Below, piece by piece: positions 12,301 to 24,300 of a stretch of 64,000 nucleotides of DNA. Source of the DNA: Pisaster brevispinus (Eukaryota > Echinodermata > Asteroidea > Forcipulatida > Asteriidae). The stretch spans positions 4,278,001-4,342,000 of the forward strand of contig JAMKCF010000020.1 of assembly GCA_023634235.1 (NCBI GenBank), given 5' to 3'. The notes beneath the pieces are model-generated. The model ran no database searches. It saw only the letters and a list, made by a program, of their open reading frames with translations, and was not told where the DNA came from. The position numbers and the translations under genes were made by a program. The first letter of the stretch is position 1. Each line of letters opens with the position of its first letter.

Positions 12301-15300
12301 AAGATTGGGACAAAATTTGAAAAGTTTACGCCAAAATGGTATGACCTTTACTTCCGGTCGTACCGAAAGGTCAAAGTCTGCCTCTGTGTTTTTTCGTAAA
12401 AAACTTCAATTTTGGTCATAACTCAAGATTGAAATTGAGTTTGACATTGAACCTCATTATCAAGACCACACAAACTTGATGATGTCATGATGACGTCATT
12501 GGGTATTGAATTACAATAAATCAAAGTATTGTTTTTAAAAAGATCATAACTCATGAACCACATGTTGGATTTGGACAATCCACATATCATCGGACAGGTC
12601 GATAAAAGATCAACAAATGCTACACAGAACGTGACCCCATTTGACCTTGACTTTCGGTTCAAACCGGATGTTGAAAAATTTCAAAAATTCTGATCTCAAA
12701 AACAACGTAATAATTCAACAAAAATTTTGCACCACATTATAGATGAGTTCTCCTGCTCAAACTTTTGCACAGAGATGATAACATTTAAACATTTGCATCG
12801 GGTCGAAACTGGACGTCAAAGCGAACGAGTCTCTTGAACCACGTTGTATGACAACACGATAATGTAGACCTACACGCCAATACAATGTACGGCTAACCTA
12901 TACAGCCACGTGTGCACTGCACGTGTAGTATTGAGTACTGAACACTATATTATGCAGTCAGTCCGCCCTGCACACAATATCCGTTCCTTTTATCTGCAAC
13001 GTATGCACTAGTTTCGGAGCTTGACCTCTCCATGAATATTTAATGAGCGCGGTGTAGTCTCAGGAATTTCATCAATTTCTTGTGATCAAAGTAATATTCT
13101 GCCAAAATATTTACAGATTTATAGAGATGAATAACCGACCTTCAATCCAGTTAAAATGATTTCGTTGTCAATTACTAGTTCTAAAATTGACTCAAACATT
13201 TTGTTTCAAAACGAAACAGTGTGCCTCGTAACACATGGTACTTACTACTAATTTTCAATGTTACCACAACGTATCGTTGGGCTGGCCGAATAGATAAGGT
13301 TATATTCTATCTAAATGCTGTACATTTTACATTTGATTTCATTTAGCTGAGTCAGGGCGCTCGTTTTGCCAACACTTTTCACAATTTAACGTTAACGTCT
13401 GTTGGTGAATGTGCCGCCATGGTCCCTTATGTATTTCCTGATCGCTGATTGGTCAACCGCAAAACGTCACACTCATCCACTGTCCATACCCGGATGTACT
13501 TGTAAACAAAGTGCATGGCCCCTGTTACCCTGTTTTGTTGGGTTCTTTGGGGAAATTTTCAAACTGAAGGATTGGTGGCCTAAACACATTTGTTTAGACG
13601 ATTTGGGGATACTTGGAGAACAAAGGATATATTAATTTAAAAGGGGGTGATGGTTTGAATAATTAATAAATTGTGGAACAAAAGGTTAAATTTGGAAGGT
13701 CAGTTGCAAATTTTAAGTTAAAAAATGTTTACTACTTGTTTATTCAGAAACTTATATACTTTTATTCCAGAAGAATTTTTAAAATCATGGTCAGGAATTA
13801 CTTGGGTAGTTGGATGGTTGAAGGGTCAAAGTCCTGTTGTATGTGTCCTTAACGCTCGATACAACAAAAACTAAAGTGAGCAAATTGTGACCAGGCACTT
13901 TAAGTGACTGGCCCCTCTTAAGTTAGCTAATTGTTGACTTAGCAGCAGCCCACCTGCTGAGGGTCTTATTTCCCAGGGTATGGTCAGTGTGGTCAGCCCC
14001 AGCTCTAACCCCAGGTATAGTGTAGCTATTGTGCAACAAGTCATTCTATTGCAAGTTATCATCGTGTGAACAAGTCATTTTCAAGAGTCTGAGCTATTCC
14101 CAGTTTTCTGAGTTATTCCCATCCTTGTTATACTTACACATCAACCTTTTTGTTTAATGTTTTGTGCTTGTGATAAATAAAACTTGTATAAAGAATCAAT
14201 CTTGTCGGGTCACAAAGATGAGATTTGTTTTTTATTACATCAACAATTCCGTTATTTTAAGTCGCAAACACTGCAAGTAGTAATACGGTTGGCGTCGCTT
14301 GCTATTTCATTGTATATTGCACACCCAATTAATGATAGTTCGTGTAATATTTTTATCAAGTATACGTCCTCAGAAAAAGCTCCTTAGACTTAACAAACGA
14401 TACACAGTGTAACCTCATTTAACCCTGACCTCCGGTTCAAACCGGAAGCTAAACATTAATGTTTCAAAAAACATAACTTCCAAAGCACACATTTTTTTAA
14501 AACAATCTTTACATCATTGGGAAAGTATTTATCAACTTAAGAAATGACACACAGAATGCGACCCAATTTGACTTTGACTTCCGGTTCAAACCGGATGATC
14601 AAATTCAATATTTGAAATAATCATAACTCCTGAACCACACATTGGATTTTTATTAACTACACGGCATTACAAAGGGCACAAATCAGGTTGATAAAATGAA
14701 ATATTGTTCAATCATAACTTTGATGACATCCATCACGAACACCTTGTTTTTGTAGCAAACAAAAATTCAATGTTTAGTTCTTCTTTCATTTATTACCAAC
14801 AAATAAACCACAAGTGAAACTGCCTCGGTAGAGTTTTAAATAATTTGGGTTTGAACAAAGACAAATTGACTTGAGTGGGACTTGAACCAATGACCTCTGG
14901 ATAAAGGTACCGATGCTTTACTAACCTAGCTATTAAGCCCTATGTTGGCAGTCTCCCTATTAGTCAATGTCTTTGTTCGGGGGTGCCAGTCAGAAGCCAT
15001 ATAACCGTTAGCTGCAGTGTTACCAGGGATCACACCCAAGTTTGCGACCTAAACTCATTTATTATCGAGAGTCATAGCTTGTTGTGCAAGCTGCTGGTGT
15101 GTATTCTTATTTATCATACCACCTAATGCCCAGAGAAATTGTTCTTCGTTATTTTTCATAAGTATAGTCAACTCTCATTATAACAAGATTGCTGGGACTG
15201 GCCAAATGACCTCTTTATAACAGAAACGTTGTTATAAGAGGACAGCAAAACAAGGAAACACAAAGCAGAACATATGAATTTGTTGTGTTCACTTACGCTC

Positions 15301-18300
15301 GTTTCCCCTGCTTTACACGTTTTCTGATAACAAGTGTTGCGAGAAAAGCAGGTTTTTTCCTCTTTTTTGCTCATAACTTTTTAACCTCGTGGGTGATTTT
15401 ACGGGGTCGAACGGTTTTTAAAAGTATATTTCACGGTCCAGCTAATAGTGGTATTTCTTTTATATTGTTATCTAAAAAACCACCATACTTTGGCGATTGA
15501 ATTACTTAATTTGTGTCGGTTTTCCTGTGGCAGCTCGCAGTTTTCACTCCATCAGAACTACTCATTTGAGTGCCGATTGTTATCGGAGTGTCGGATTCCA
15601 CCGGGTCGAACAGAATCCAATAGTTGCGATCATTACTTTTACTGTGATGTAAGAAAGGTTTGGACTGTTTGAAAAAAAACACCGTACTTTTCAAGGTGAA
15701 AAAAGGACCAATGACAATTATCGATATATATTTTGTTCTTTGGACGGGGTTCCCATCGGTCACCGTTGGTTTACACGTGTTCGGATTGCATACGCGACCT
15801 TTCATCTTCTGAGTTCAAGAACAGATTTTCTGTGTTGACATCACAGGTAAGTCTATGAAAACTGACCATATCTCATATGATAATCAATAATCTTGAAGTA
15901 GTGTAAATTTGAACCTAAAAAACATGAAATTTGGGATGCAAGGGCCACTGGCCACTTCCATGACGCTACGTAACCATTGGGTCATACCATTTTGTCAAAG
16001 GAGGATCTTGCGTGGATTCCATTGTTATTACCAAACATTTGAAATACCCACACCATTTTTAGGTTAGAAAAAGTTAACGTTATCCTTTCCTTTTTAATTT
16101 GTTCTTTCAGGTTATGAATTCGAGAGAAGAAAAGGTGGACTATGGTTCCTTATACATAGCTGATCAGCCGATTTGCTTTCTTGAACTTAGAAGTTCTTTA
16201 GTGCCAAAGAAAACTTCAAAACACTACACATGGATGGACAATATAGTTGTTGGCAGTTCAGTTTTTTGTTTGGACTATGTTGCTTAGTCTTAAGTGGGTC
16301 AACAAATTCATATGTGAGATTCTAGACTTCACAATGTACTCTTTATAACAGTGCCCTTTATAACAAGGGTTGACTGTATAATATAATTGTTGGGTCATTG
16401 ATGAGCTTTTTCCTTGACCTCTATGTATTAAGAGTTCACAACTTGGATGTGTAGATGGAATATCATTGTAGCACTGCATCTGTATCAATTTACAAAAATA
16501 TTTAAGGCTGCATAGATTTTGCTTCAATACCTTGCTCAGTTTGTCAGCTAGTTGTAAACTGTACTACATAACACTGGCTTCATGGGCAGCCCAGACAATA
16601 ACTCTGAGCCCTCCAACCACAGTTCTCCTTTCTGAAGAACCATTCAGAGCAGTGCTGAGTCAACTCTGAATTCCAACAAAGGGACTAGCATCTCGAACAT
16701 TCTTCAGTCTCCTTCAATGACTAGATCAGGCTTGTTAAAACATTGAGACCAAGTAAGAACTCAGTCTGCAGTAGTGAAGTTAATGACCAGAAGTCCCCTT
16801 GATCCAGTAAGCAAAAGTAGCAGTTCCATCCGATTTCTTCCCTCCCTTCTTGGTAGTACTTATTAAGCAAGACAGTTCTTTTTAGAACGAAGCAGTCTTT
16901 CAAATTCCTAAATATACTCAGCTGCAAAATAGTGAAAAAATCTATAAAATAGCTTAACAAGTTCTCAAAACCAATCTACACTGCTAAGTAGATATAAACG
17001 AATGGAGTTACCGCAAACTGAATATACATTGATACCTCACCATGCAATGCCTCAAAACCCATACATAGTAAAGAAGCTTATTAATAAACGCTTTGGTTTG
17101 TTTAGGTTTGGATCTGTGTGACCTTCAACCTTGTATGAATGGTGCAAGCTGTGTGGATTTAGCCACTGACTTTCTATGTTTATGTCCGAGTGGATACAGT
17201 GGGAAAAACTGCTCAGAAGGTGAGAATTTTTAACAATATCCTTCTCAAAATTAAGTATTTTTTAAAAATACTATTGTTTAATAGGTGATCTCTTATAAAA
17301 AAAGTACAAAATATAAAAATAGATTTTGTTATAACCTTGACATCCACTAGTTTGCCTTCGTTTGAAGAACCATAGTGGAGTGGAATTCTCTTGATGACTC
17401 TTTGGTGAATAAACTAAGCTTGAAGAACTTCAAGCAATATTTGCTCCAATCAATACCCATACCCCTCCCTCCCACACAATCAAATACACAAGTCTGGCAT
17501 CATACTCGCACTGACTCCAGCCAGTGTAGAAGTGAAAGTGTTTCTAATGCTCTATTATTTTGTTCAGCTGCGACTGGTTGTAGTCCCAATCCATGTTTGA
17601 ATGGGGGAACCTGTGTGCCCGTCGGCACAGGTGGCTTTCTTTGTGCATGTCTTCCATCCTACCAAGGGTCTACTTGTGATACAGGTAAGCCCACAATTAC
17701 TGTCATGGCTGTCGTTGGGAAAAAAATACACAAGACTGCAGGGCTAGTACCGGTAGCTTAAAACTTTCACTGGACCAGAAAATTTGTTTGGATTGACCTA
17801 GAGTCGCTCCTAATCTATTTAGGTTTGGCGTGACTCTGGAGCGCCTGTCTAACCAGGTGTAACTGGGTTATTTTACGTGCATTACATAACACACTGGACT
17901 AACGGCTTTAGGTCCCATCATGCCCATGTGAATGTCAAAGCAATAATTGTTAAGTGGCTCGGTTAAGGACCCATGTGTCAGGACTTGGACTTGAACCCAC
18001 ACTCAACTGCAGGGGTTTCCCTTAACTTTTGTTTTCACTCGCCCGCCGGATGAGTTTACCAAACTTTTTGGTCGCCCGCAAGTTTTTTCACTCACCCGTA
18101 TGTCATGTATGTATTGATGCACACAATTTTCGTAGCATAAAAAAAAAACACAAAAAAAAAAAACCAACCAAAAACACACACACACACAAGTGTGTAACAG
18201 CCTGCAATCGTGGACCTCCTATTGTCCCTCTTTTGTTTATACGTTGGGAAAAAAATACACAAGACTGCAGGGCTAGTACCGGTAGCTTAAAACTTTCACT

Positions 18301-21300
18301 GGACCAGAAAATTTGTTACAAGACCGATATCAAAATGAGAAGAACACTATCTTCACAGTTTCACATTTGAGCTGTGTTTGGAACAAGCACTAAAGGAAGA
18401 TTGATCTAATTTTTCTCATTGGTAATGCTTCAATACTCAACGGAATTGAAAGATATTTGTATTTATCAGTTTCCTCAGGTTTCGAGACGAAATTTGTTTA
18501 GAGTGTCAGTGATCAGTCACTTTTTTCGCTGTTTTACACTTTCTCACAGTGAAATGCAAGCAAGAACACTGTGTTAAATGTTCGCCCAGTCGTTTCCCTA
18601 AGAGATCTAGTGAGATGTAGCATGAGTGTATTGACCGTCGGTTGCTTCGTTTCCCCCACATCTCGGTGTTCTCGGCTAGCTCACTAACCTCGCATACATG
18701 TATGCTAGCAGCACCACGCCCCTACCCACAGCCTTCTGGCCAGAGTCCTCTGTCTGCCAGCCAGGGTCCCGGCTCTGGCTGCCTCCCTCCCTGGTATTCC
18801 GAGGGTGGCGACAGTGACACCTATTCCCTACTGTAGAGTCTGTCGGAAGCCATCTTAACAATTTCAAGATTTTTTGAGAATTAGGGTTTTGTCACTCATC
18901 GAGAGAGAAGCAGCTTGCCCAATTCCACTTGCAGTTTAAAGAGTTCTGAGACCCATTTACATAACACCTTTCAAGTGTTAACAAGGTGCTGCGATGCATT
19001 CAGCAGCCACTGCCAAAAACACCGGGCAAACCTCTCAGTTCTCTTAGGAATAAGTGTAACACCCAATTCAGACAGGCTCGTGAGAGTCGCGCCGTACCAA
19101 ACTATTGATTTAAGTTGAAATGTTCGACATCGGAAACGTTTAGAAGCATCATTGGATGCGCTGGAAGACAAAAGATTGTCTGGTACAGTCGTTCGCATTG
19201 ACTCTGGAGCGTGTTGGTTTCAGATGTTGATCTTGTCATGAGCCGAATCTAATGTAAAAGTTATGTTAAGTTTGCCTGTCTGAAACAAAAATTTATTTGG
19301 ATTGACCTAGAGTCGCTCCTAATCTATTTAGGTTTGGCGTGACTCTGGAGCGCCTGTCTAACCAGGTGTAACTGGGTTATTTTACGTGCATTACATAACA
19401 CACTGGACTAACGGCTTTAGGTCCCATCATGCCCATGTGAATGTCAAAGCAATAATTGTTAAGTGGCTCGGTTAAGGACCCATGTGTCAGGACTTGGACT
19501 TGAACCCACACTCAACTGCAGGGGTTTCCCTTAACTTTTGTTTTCACTCGCCCGCCGGATGAGTTTACCAAACTTTTTGGTCGCCCGCAAGTTTTTTCAC
19601 TCACCCGTATGTCATGTATGTATTGATGCACACAATTTTCGTAGCATAAAAAAAAAACACAAAAAAAAAAAACCAACCAAAAACACACACACACACAAGT
19701 GTGTAACAGCCTGCAATCGTGGACCTCCTATTGTCCCTCTTTTGTTTATACTCTAATTTTTTTTAAAAGCTCCCATTGGTTTTGTACACGATTTCCAACC
19801 GTGGACCTTTCCCGAACCGTGGACCTATTGTCCTCTTTTGTTATAGGTCCCCAGTTTGAATGTGGTTACCTACTCACACACACACAAGTGTGTAAACACC
19901 TCCAATCGGGGACCTCCTATTGTCCCTCTTTTGTTTGGACTTTAACTTTTTGGCAACAGCTCCCATTGGTTTTGTACACAATTTCCAACTGGGGACCTTT
20001 ACCCAACCGGGGACCCTATTGTCCTCTTTTGTTATAGGTCCCCGGTTTGAATGTGAAAACAAACTCACACACACGGAAATTTCCGTTTTTGGACCATCTT
20101 ATCCCCTAATTTCTTCCCTTAATAATCCTTTTTTCATCAACAACCATTTTCAAGGATTTTTGATTTCAGAATCGGTTTTATAGAACTTCTTTTGCAATGA
20201 AATCTTCGTGTTAACGATCAATCGACGACGCACGATGGAAAAACAAAGCAATGAACTTTGCCCTGCAACGCCCTCTATCGGCAAAAGTTGTCAATGCTGG
20301 AATAGCCTTAACCCAACGCTGTGTTTAGTACAGAATCCACGAGCGTGCGCCACAATGTGCAGCATTTCTTTACTCGACTCGTGAACTTGTGCAGAGTTGG
20401 AGGCTAGCCAAGCTTTCTAATGGATATGTATTTTTAACGGGCCAATCACAGCATGCAGAATGTTGGTTAGGATGGACTTTTGACCTGCTGTTGTACTGTA
20501 CAATACACCATGTGCTGTGTGCGTGCCTGGACTACAGGCAGGCGAGCGAACGTTGTGGGGCCTGTGGATACTCGCTACCATTACCATGTGGTTATGTGCG
20601 TGCGTGGACTACAGGCGGGCGAGCGGACGTTCTGGGGCCTGTGGATACTCGCTACAATCACCATGTGGTTATGTGCGTGCGTGCGTGTTTTACTAAATCT
20701 TGCAAATGTAGAGACTTGCCAAACCATTTTACGAACTTAAAAATAATCTCTCTCTGCGATTTTACTACTGTACCCCTCATTTATTGTGAAAAGGAACACA
20801 TTTTTGACTCGCCCGGCGGGCTAGTAAAGGAAGGGTTTTGACTCGCCCGCCGCTGTTTTCACTCGCATTTGGCGACCGGGCGACTGCTAATTTCGAACCC
20901 TGAACTGATCAGAAACACTAGAGCTTCAGTCCAGTGTGCTTGACCAGTCAACCATGGCACATCATCTTCCCTCTTCTGAAACCACTTCCAAACACAGATG
21001 CACTACCATTCAATTATTCTTCTAGCTATACAGTGTTTTGTTGATGTTCTGGGTGGTGGGTGGGGGGTAGTTGAGAGAGGGTATCAGAATCTGCAAGTTA
21101 TTAATGGAAATAAATATTTTGTCACCAAATGTGCAGCAACATCAGGTGTGTGTGCATCTCAGCCATGTATGAATGGTGGAACATGTAAGGAGATCGTTGG
21201 TAGCTTTTATTGTTACTGCGACACTGCCTACTCGGGAGATGACTGTTCAATGGGTGAGCCTTTTTCCATTTATCAAAATAAATTTCAGATGCATCTTTGT

Positions 21301-24300
21301 TTTGGGAAGATTAACTCATTTGTACCAACTGGAAACACGCCTTGCAAACAGTGAAAATTTGATCAAATTCAGTCGTCATTTAGGAAAAAAGTAGACCAAC
21401 CATTCAAAATCATTCAACCGCATGATGGGTTTTATCGTGGAGCAGCTATGACCAGAACTATGCTTGTAGTGTGGAGATTACATTCGCCACATTATTAAAT
21501 GGTCAGACAGTAGGAGGGTTACTGTAGATAAATGTGTCAGTGACAGATTGTAATATTTGAATCGTTTAGAGTCAACTGCATGTTTATCTCAGCCATGTTT
21601 GAATGGAGGAACATGTGAGGAGTCGTCAGGTTACTTTTCCTGTTACTGTGCTGCTGGATTCACAGGAGAAACTTGCTCTTCATCAGGTGAGCCTAGTAGG
21701 TCAAACCAGATAAAGAAATGATTTGTGTGTGGCATTTGTTGACTTAAATTTGTTTTACTTTTCTTTGGGCTGATGGACACTTTTCAAAGCATTGTCAAGA
21801 AGATCCATGAGGGTTATTTTTCCAAAGAAGATTGCTGTGGAGGTCTATTTGTGTTCTAGACCTTAGGCAAACTCAGTACATCAGGCTTGTTTTTGCAATT
21901 AAGAGTACTAAGTTGCATACCTGCCAACTGTTCAGATTTAATTGGAATTGTCCAGATGTTGAGATAACAGGTCGCAAACAAATCAGAAAATTCCTATTTT
22001 TGTCAAGAGACAGAAATGAGAAAGATAAGAAAGTTCTGGCAAAAGAGGGGGCCGTTGGCTTGTGAGAGAAGAGATTTTCTTACGGGATACAGTGATTAAT
22101 TTGACATTGTTTTTAATAACATACATCATATGTAGGCTTACTATGTATGTGTAAATGTGATAAGCTTTACTCAAACAACTTCTTGCATGGATTAAAAACT
22201 GGTGTTCCTGTTTCGGAGTTTTGAGTGTTTTCAGGTACAAAGTTGTAATCTGTTTGTTTTTTAATTCGTTCAGCAAGCGGTGCGTGTTCCTCGTATCCTT
22301 GTCTGAATGGAGGATCCTGTTTAAACAATGGGAATGACTTTACATGTTCATGTCCTCCTGGCTACAGCGGTGCTTTATGTGGAACAGGTAAGCTCTTTGT
22401 TTTAATAATAATAATAATAATAATACAAATTTATATAGCGCCAAATCCTTTTACAATAAAATGCTCCTAGGCGCTTAACAATAAAGGTTAAAAATACTAA
22501 AAAAAAGTTAAACCACTTTAAAAATAGGATAAGGCAAATAACCACCTAATAACACAATATATAAACTACAATCCCAACTGACTATAAAAGAAGCAATGAA
22601 CAGATAAACAAGGCATAGTAAAACAAAAATTACCGAATACATGTAACTGAATTAGCAAATTTAAACCATGATTAAAACTAAGAAATAAAAGCCAAGAGAC
22701 TCATAGAAAAAAAAGGTGAAAAGCATACAAATTAGTATTTACACAGCAATGAACCACAATACAGCAAACTGTAGATAAAATTAGGTATTCAGTAAAAAAG
22801 CTTCTCTAAAAAGATATGTCTTAAGCCCGGATTTAAAACAGCAGACAGTGTCTTGTTCTCTAAGGCAAGCATCTAACTGATTCCATAGACGAGGTGCTAT
22901 GGCAGAGAAGGCTCGGTCACCAAAGGTACACAGTCTAGTATTGACAGGTTGTAACCTAGTAACATCTGAAGATGAACGTGTGGTCCTAAGCGATGTTGAC
23001 TTTAATGTAGGCAAGAGTTCACAAAGATATCTGGGTGTTAGACCGTTTATACATTTAAAAACTAACAAACAGACTTTGTAGATAATTTGATACTTTATCG
23101 GAAGCCAATGCAACTTCATAAGAACGGGCGTAATATGGTCAAACTTTTTTGTACCTGTAAGAACCCTAGCTGCACAATTCTGTACCCGTTGTAGAGGTGC
23201 AATCGAAGATTGTGGGAGACCTGCAAGCAGTGCATTACAGTAATCCACCCTTGACATAACCAGCATTGTAATGACCTGTTCAGTTACAGAATAATTCAAG
23301 TATTGCTTTATTTTACTTATATTGTGTAGATGGTACATGGCATTTTGAGCTACTTCACGAATATGAGTTTGCATTTTCATGTTACAGTCAAAAATTACCC
23401 CTAAATTCTTAATTTTCTTTGAAGTTCTCACACAGTCCTTTCCAATTGTTAGGTTGACAGCAGGAATTTTTTTCAAGTTTGTAGAGGTACCTATGACAAG
23501 TAGTTCTGTCTTTTCTGTATTGAGTTTCATGTAGTTAGAGGCCATCCAATATTTTATGTCACTGCAACATCTCTCGACAGTTGTGGTGCTCGTTTTTACA
23601 CCGTCTGAGGTTGGCGAAGCTGATACGTAGAGAACAGTATCATCTGCATAAAAATGACACGTCAAACCATGCTTGCGAATAACTTCAGCAATAGGCAGCA
23701 TGTAGATGTTAAACAGGAGGGGTCCCAATACAGATCCCTGTGGGACTCCATACCTTAAGGGATAAGATGATGAACCTGTTTGAGATTGGGTAGTGATGTT
23801 AACAGTTTGAGTGCGACCAGTGAGATATGATCTGAACCAACGCGTTGTATCTGACGACAGACCGATATGTGATTGTAACCTTCGAAGTAAAATATGATGA
23901 TCAATTGCATCAAATGCTGCACTAAGATCTAACAAAACCATAATAGCGATTTTTCCTTGGTCTACGCTAAGTAAGATGTCGTTCTGGATACGGGTTAGAG
24001 CAGTCTCAGTCCCATGGAACTTGCGATATGCAGACTGGTGTGGTTCATTCAGATGATTCTCTGACATATGGTGTGTAAGTTGCTGTGCTACAACTTTCTC
24101 AAGAATTTTAGCGCAAAAAGGCAGGTTGGTGATGGGTCTGTAATTTTTGAGATTCTCAGGATCATCATTCCTCTTTTTGGAGATTGGTGTAACAGATGCT
24201 GATTTCAGTGAGTCTGGCACCATGCTGTGAGTAATTGATGAGTTGACGATTGACGTTATTACTGGAGCAGTCCCAGACAAGCATGATTTGAGAAGCTTAG

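Larger units (their letters stand above)
6065..18479 (+). repeat. EGF cassette copy 2 (A2-E2), enlarged to 12.4 kb
   Basis: Starts at the same GAGTG-CCACTGATCAGTCAC intron sequence as copy 1. It carries all five EGF exons; C2 is frameshifted. Compared with copy 1 it has gained a 6.15-kb repeat block (8630-14781), a 1.04-kb TIR element (15271-16314) and a 0.53-kb local duplication (17787-18317). It lost about 0.5 kb at its right border. Confidence 0.85.
19519..20902. mobile_element. hAT-like non-autonomous transposon, 1,384 bp, 5-bp TSD
   Basis: Left end CAGGGGTTTCCCTTAAC, right end inverse CAGGGTTCGAAATTAGC, flanked by AACTG on both sides (19514-19518, 20903-20907). The empty site in cassettes 1 and 2 has a single AACTG. 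Subterminal ACTCGCCCGCCGG motifs occur at both ends. ORFs up to 150 codons (20389-20841) match no transposase I know. The 5-bp duplication recalls the hAT5-type group rather than ordinary 8-bp hATs. Confidence 0.75.

Noticed and set aside
13402..13635. 77-codon ORF in the repeat block
   Set aside because: No domain, no initiation or splice context, and it lies in transposon-like sequence.
8630..14781. Long terminal repeat retrotransposon
   Set aside because: No gag/pol frames, no primer-binding site, and the repeats are many short units, not two long terminal copies.
8630..14781. Helitron assignment
   Set aside because: Only a weak hairpin-CTAG signal; no Rep/helicase and no clear 5' TC end.
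17712..18317. Transposon insertion as the source of the 455-bp copy
   Set aside because: No TIR or target duplication at either joint; the copied block cuts across a SINE and a transposon end.
20389..20841. 150-codon ORF in the hAT-like element
   Set aside because: It runs through a tandem repeat and has no transposase motif; the open frame comes from the repeat.
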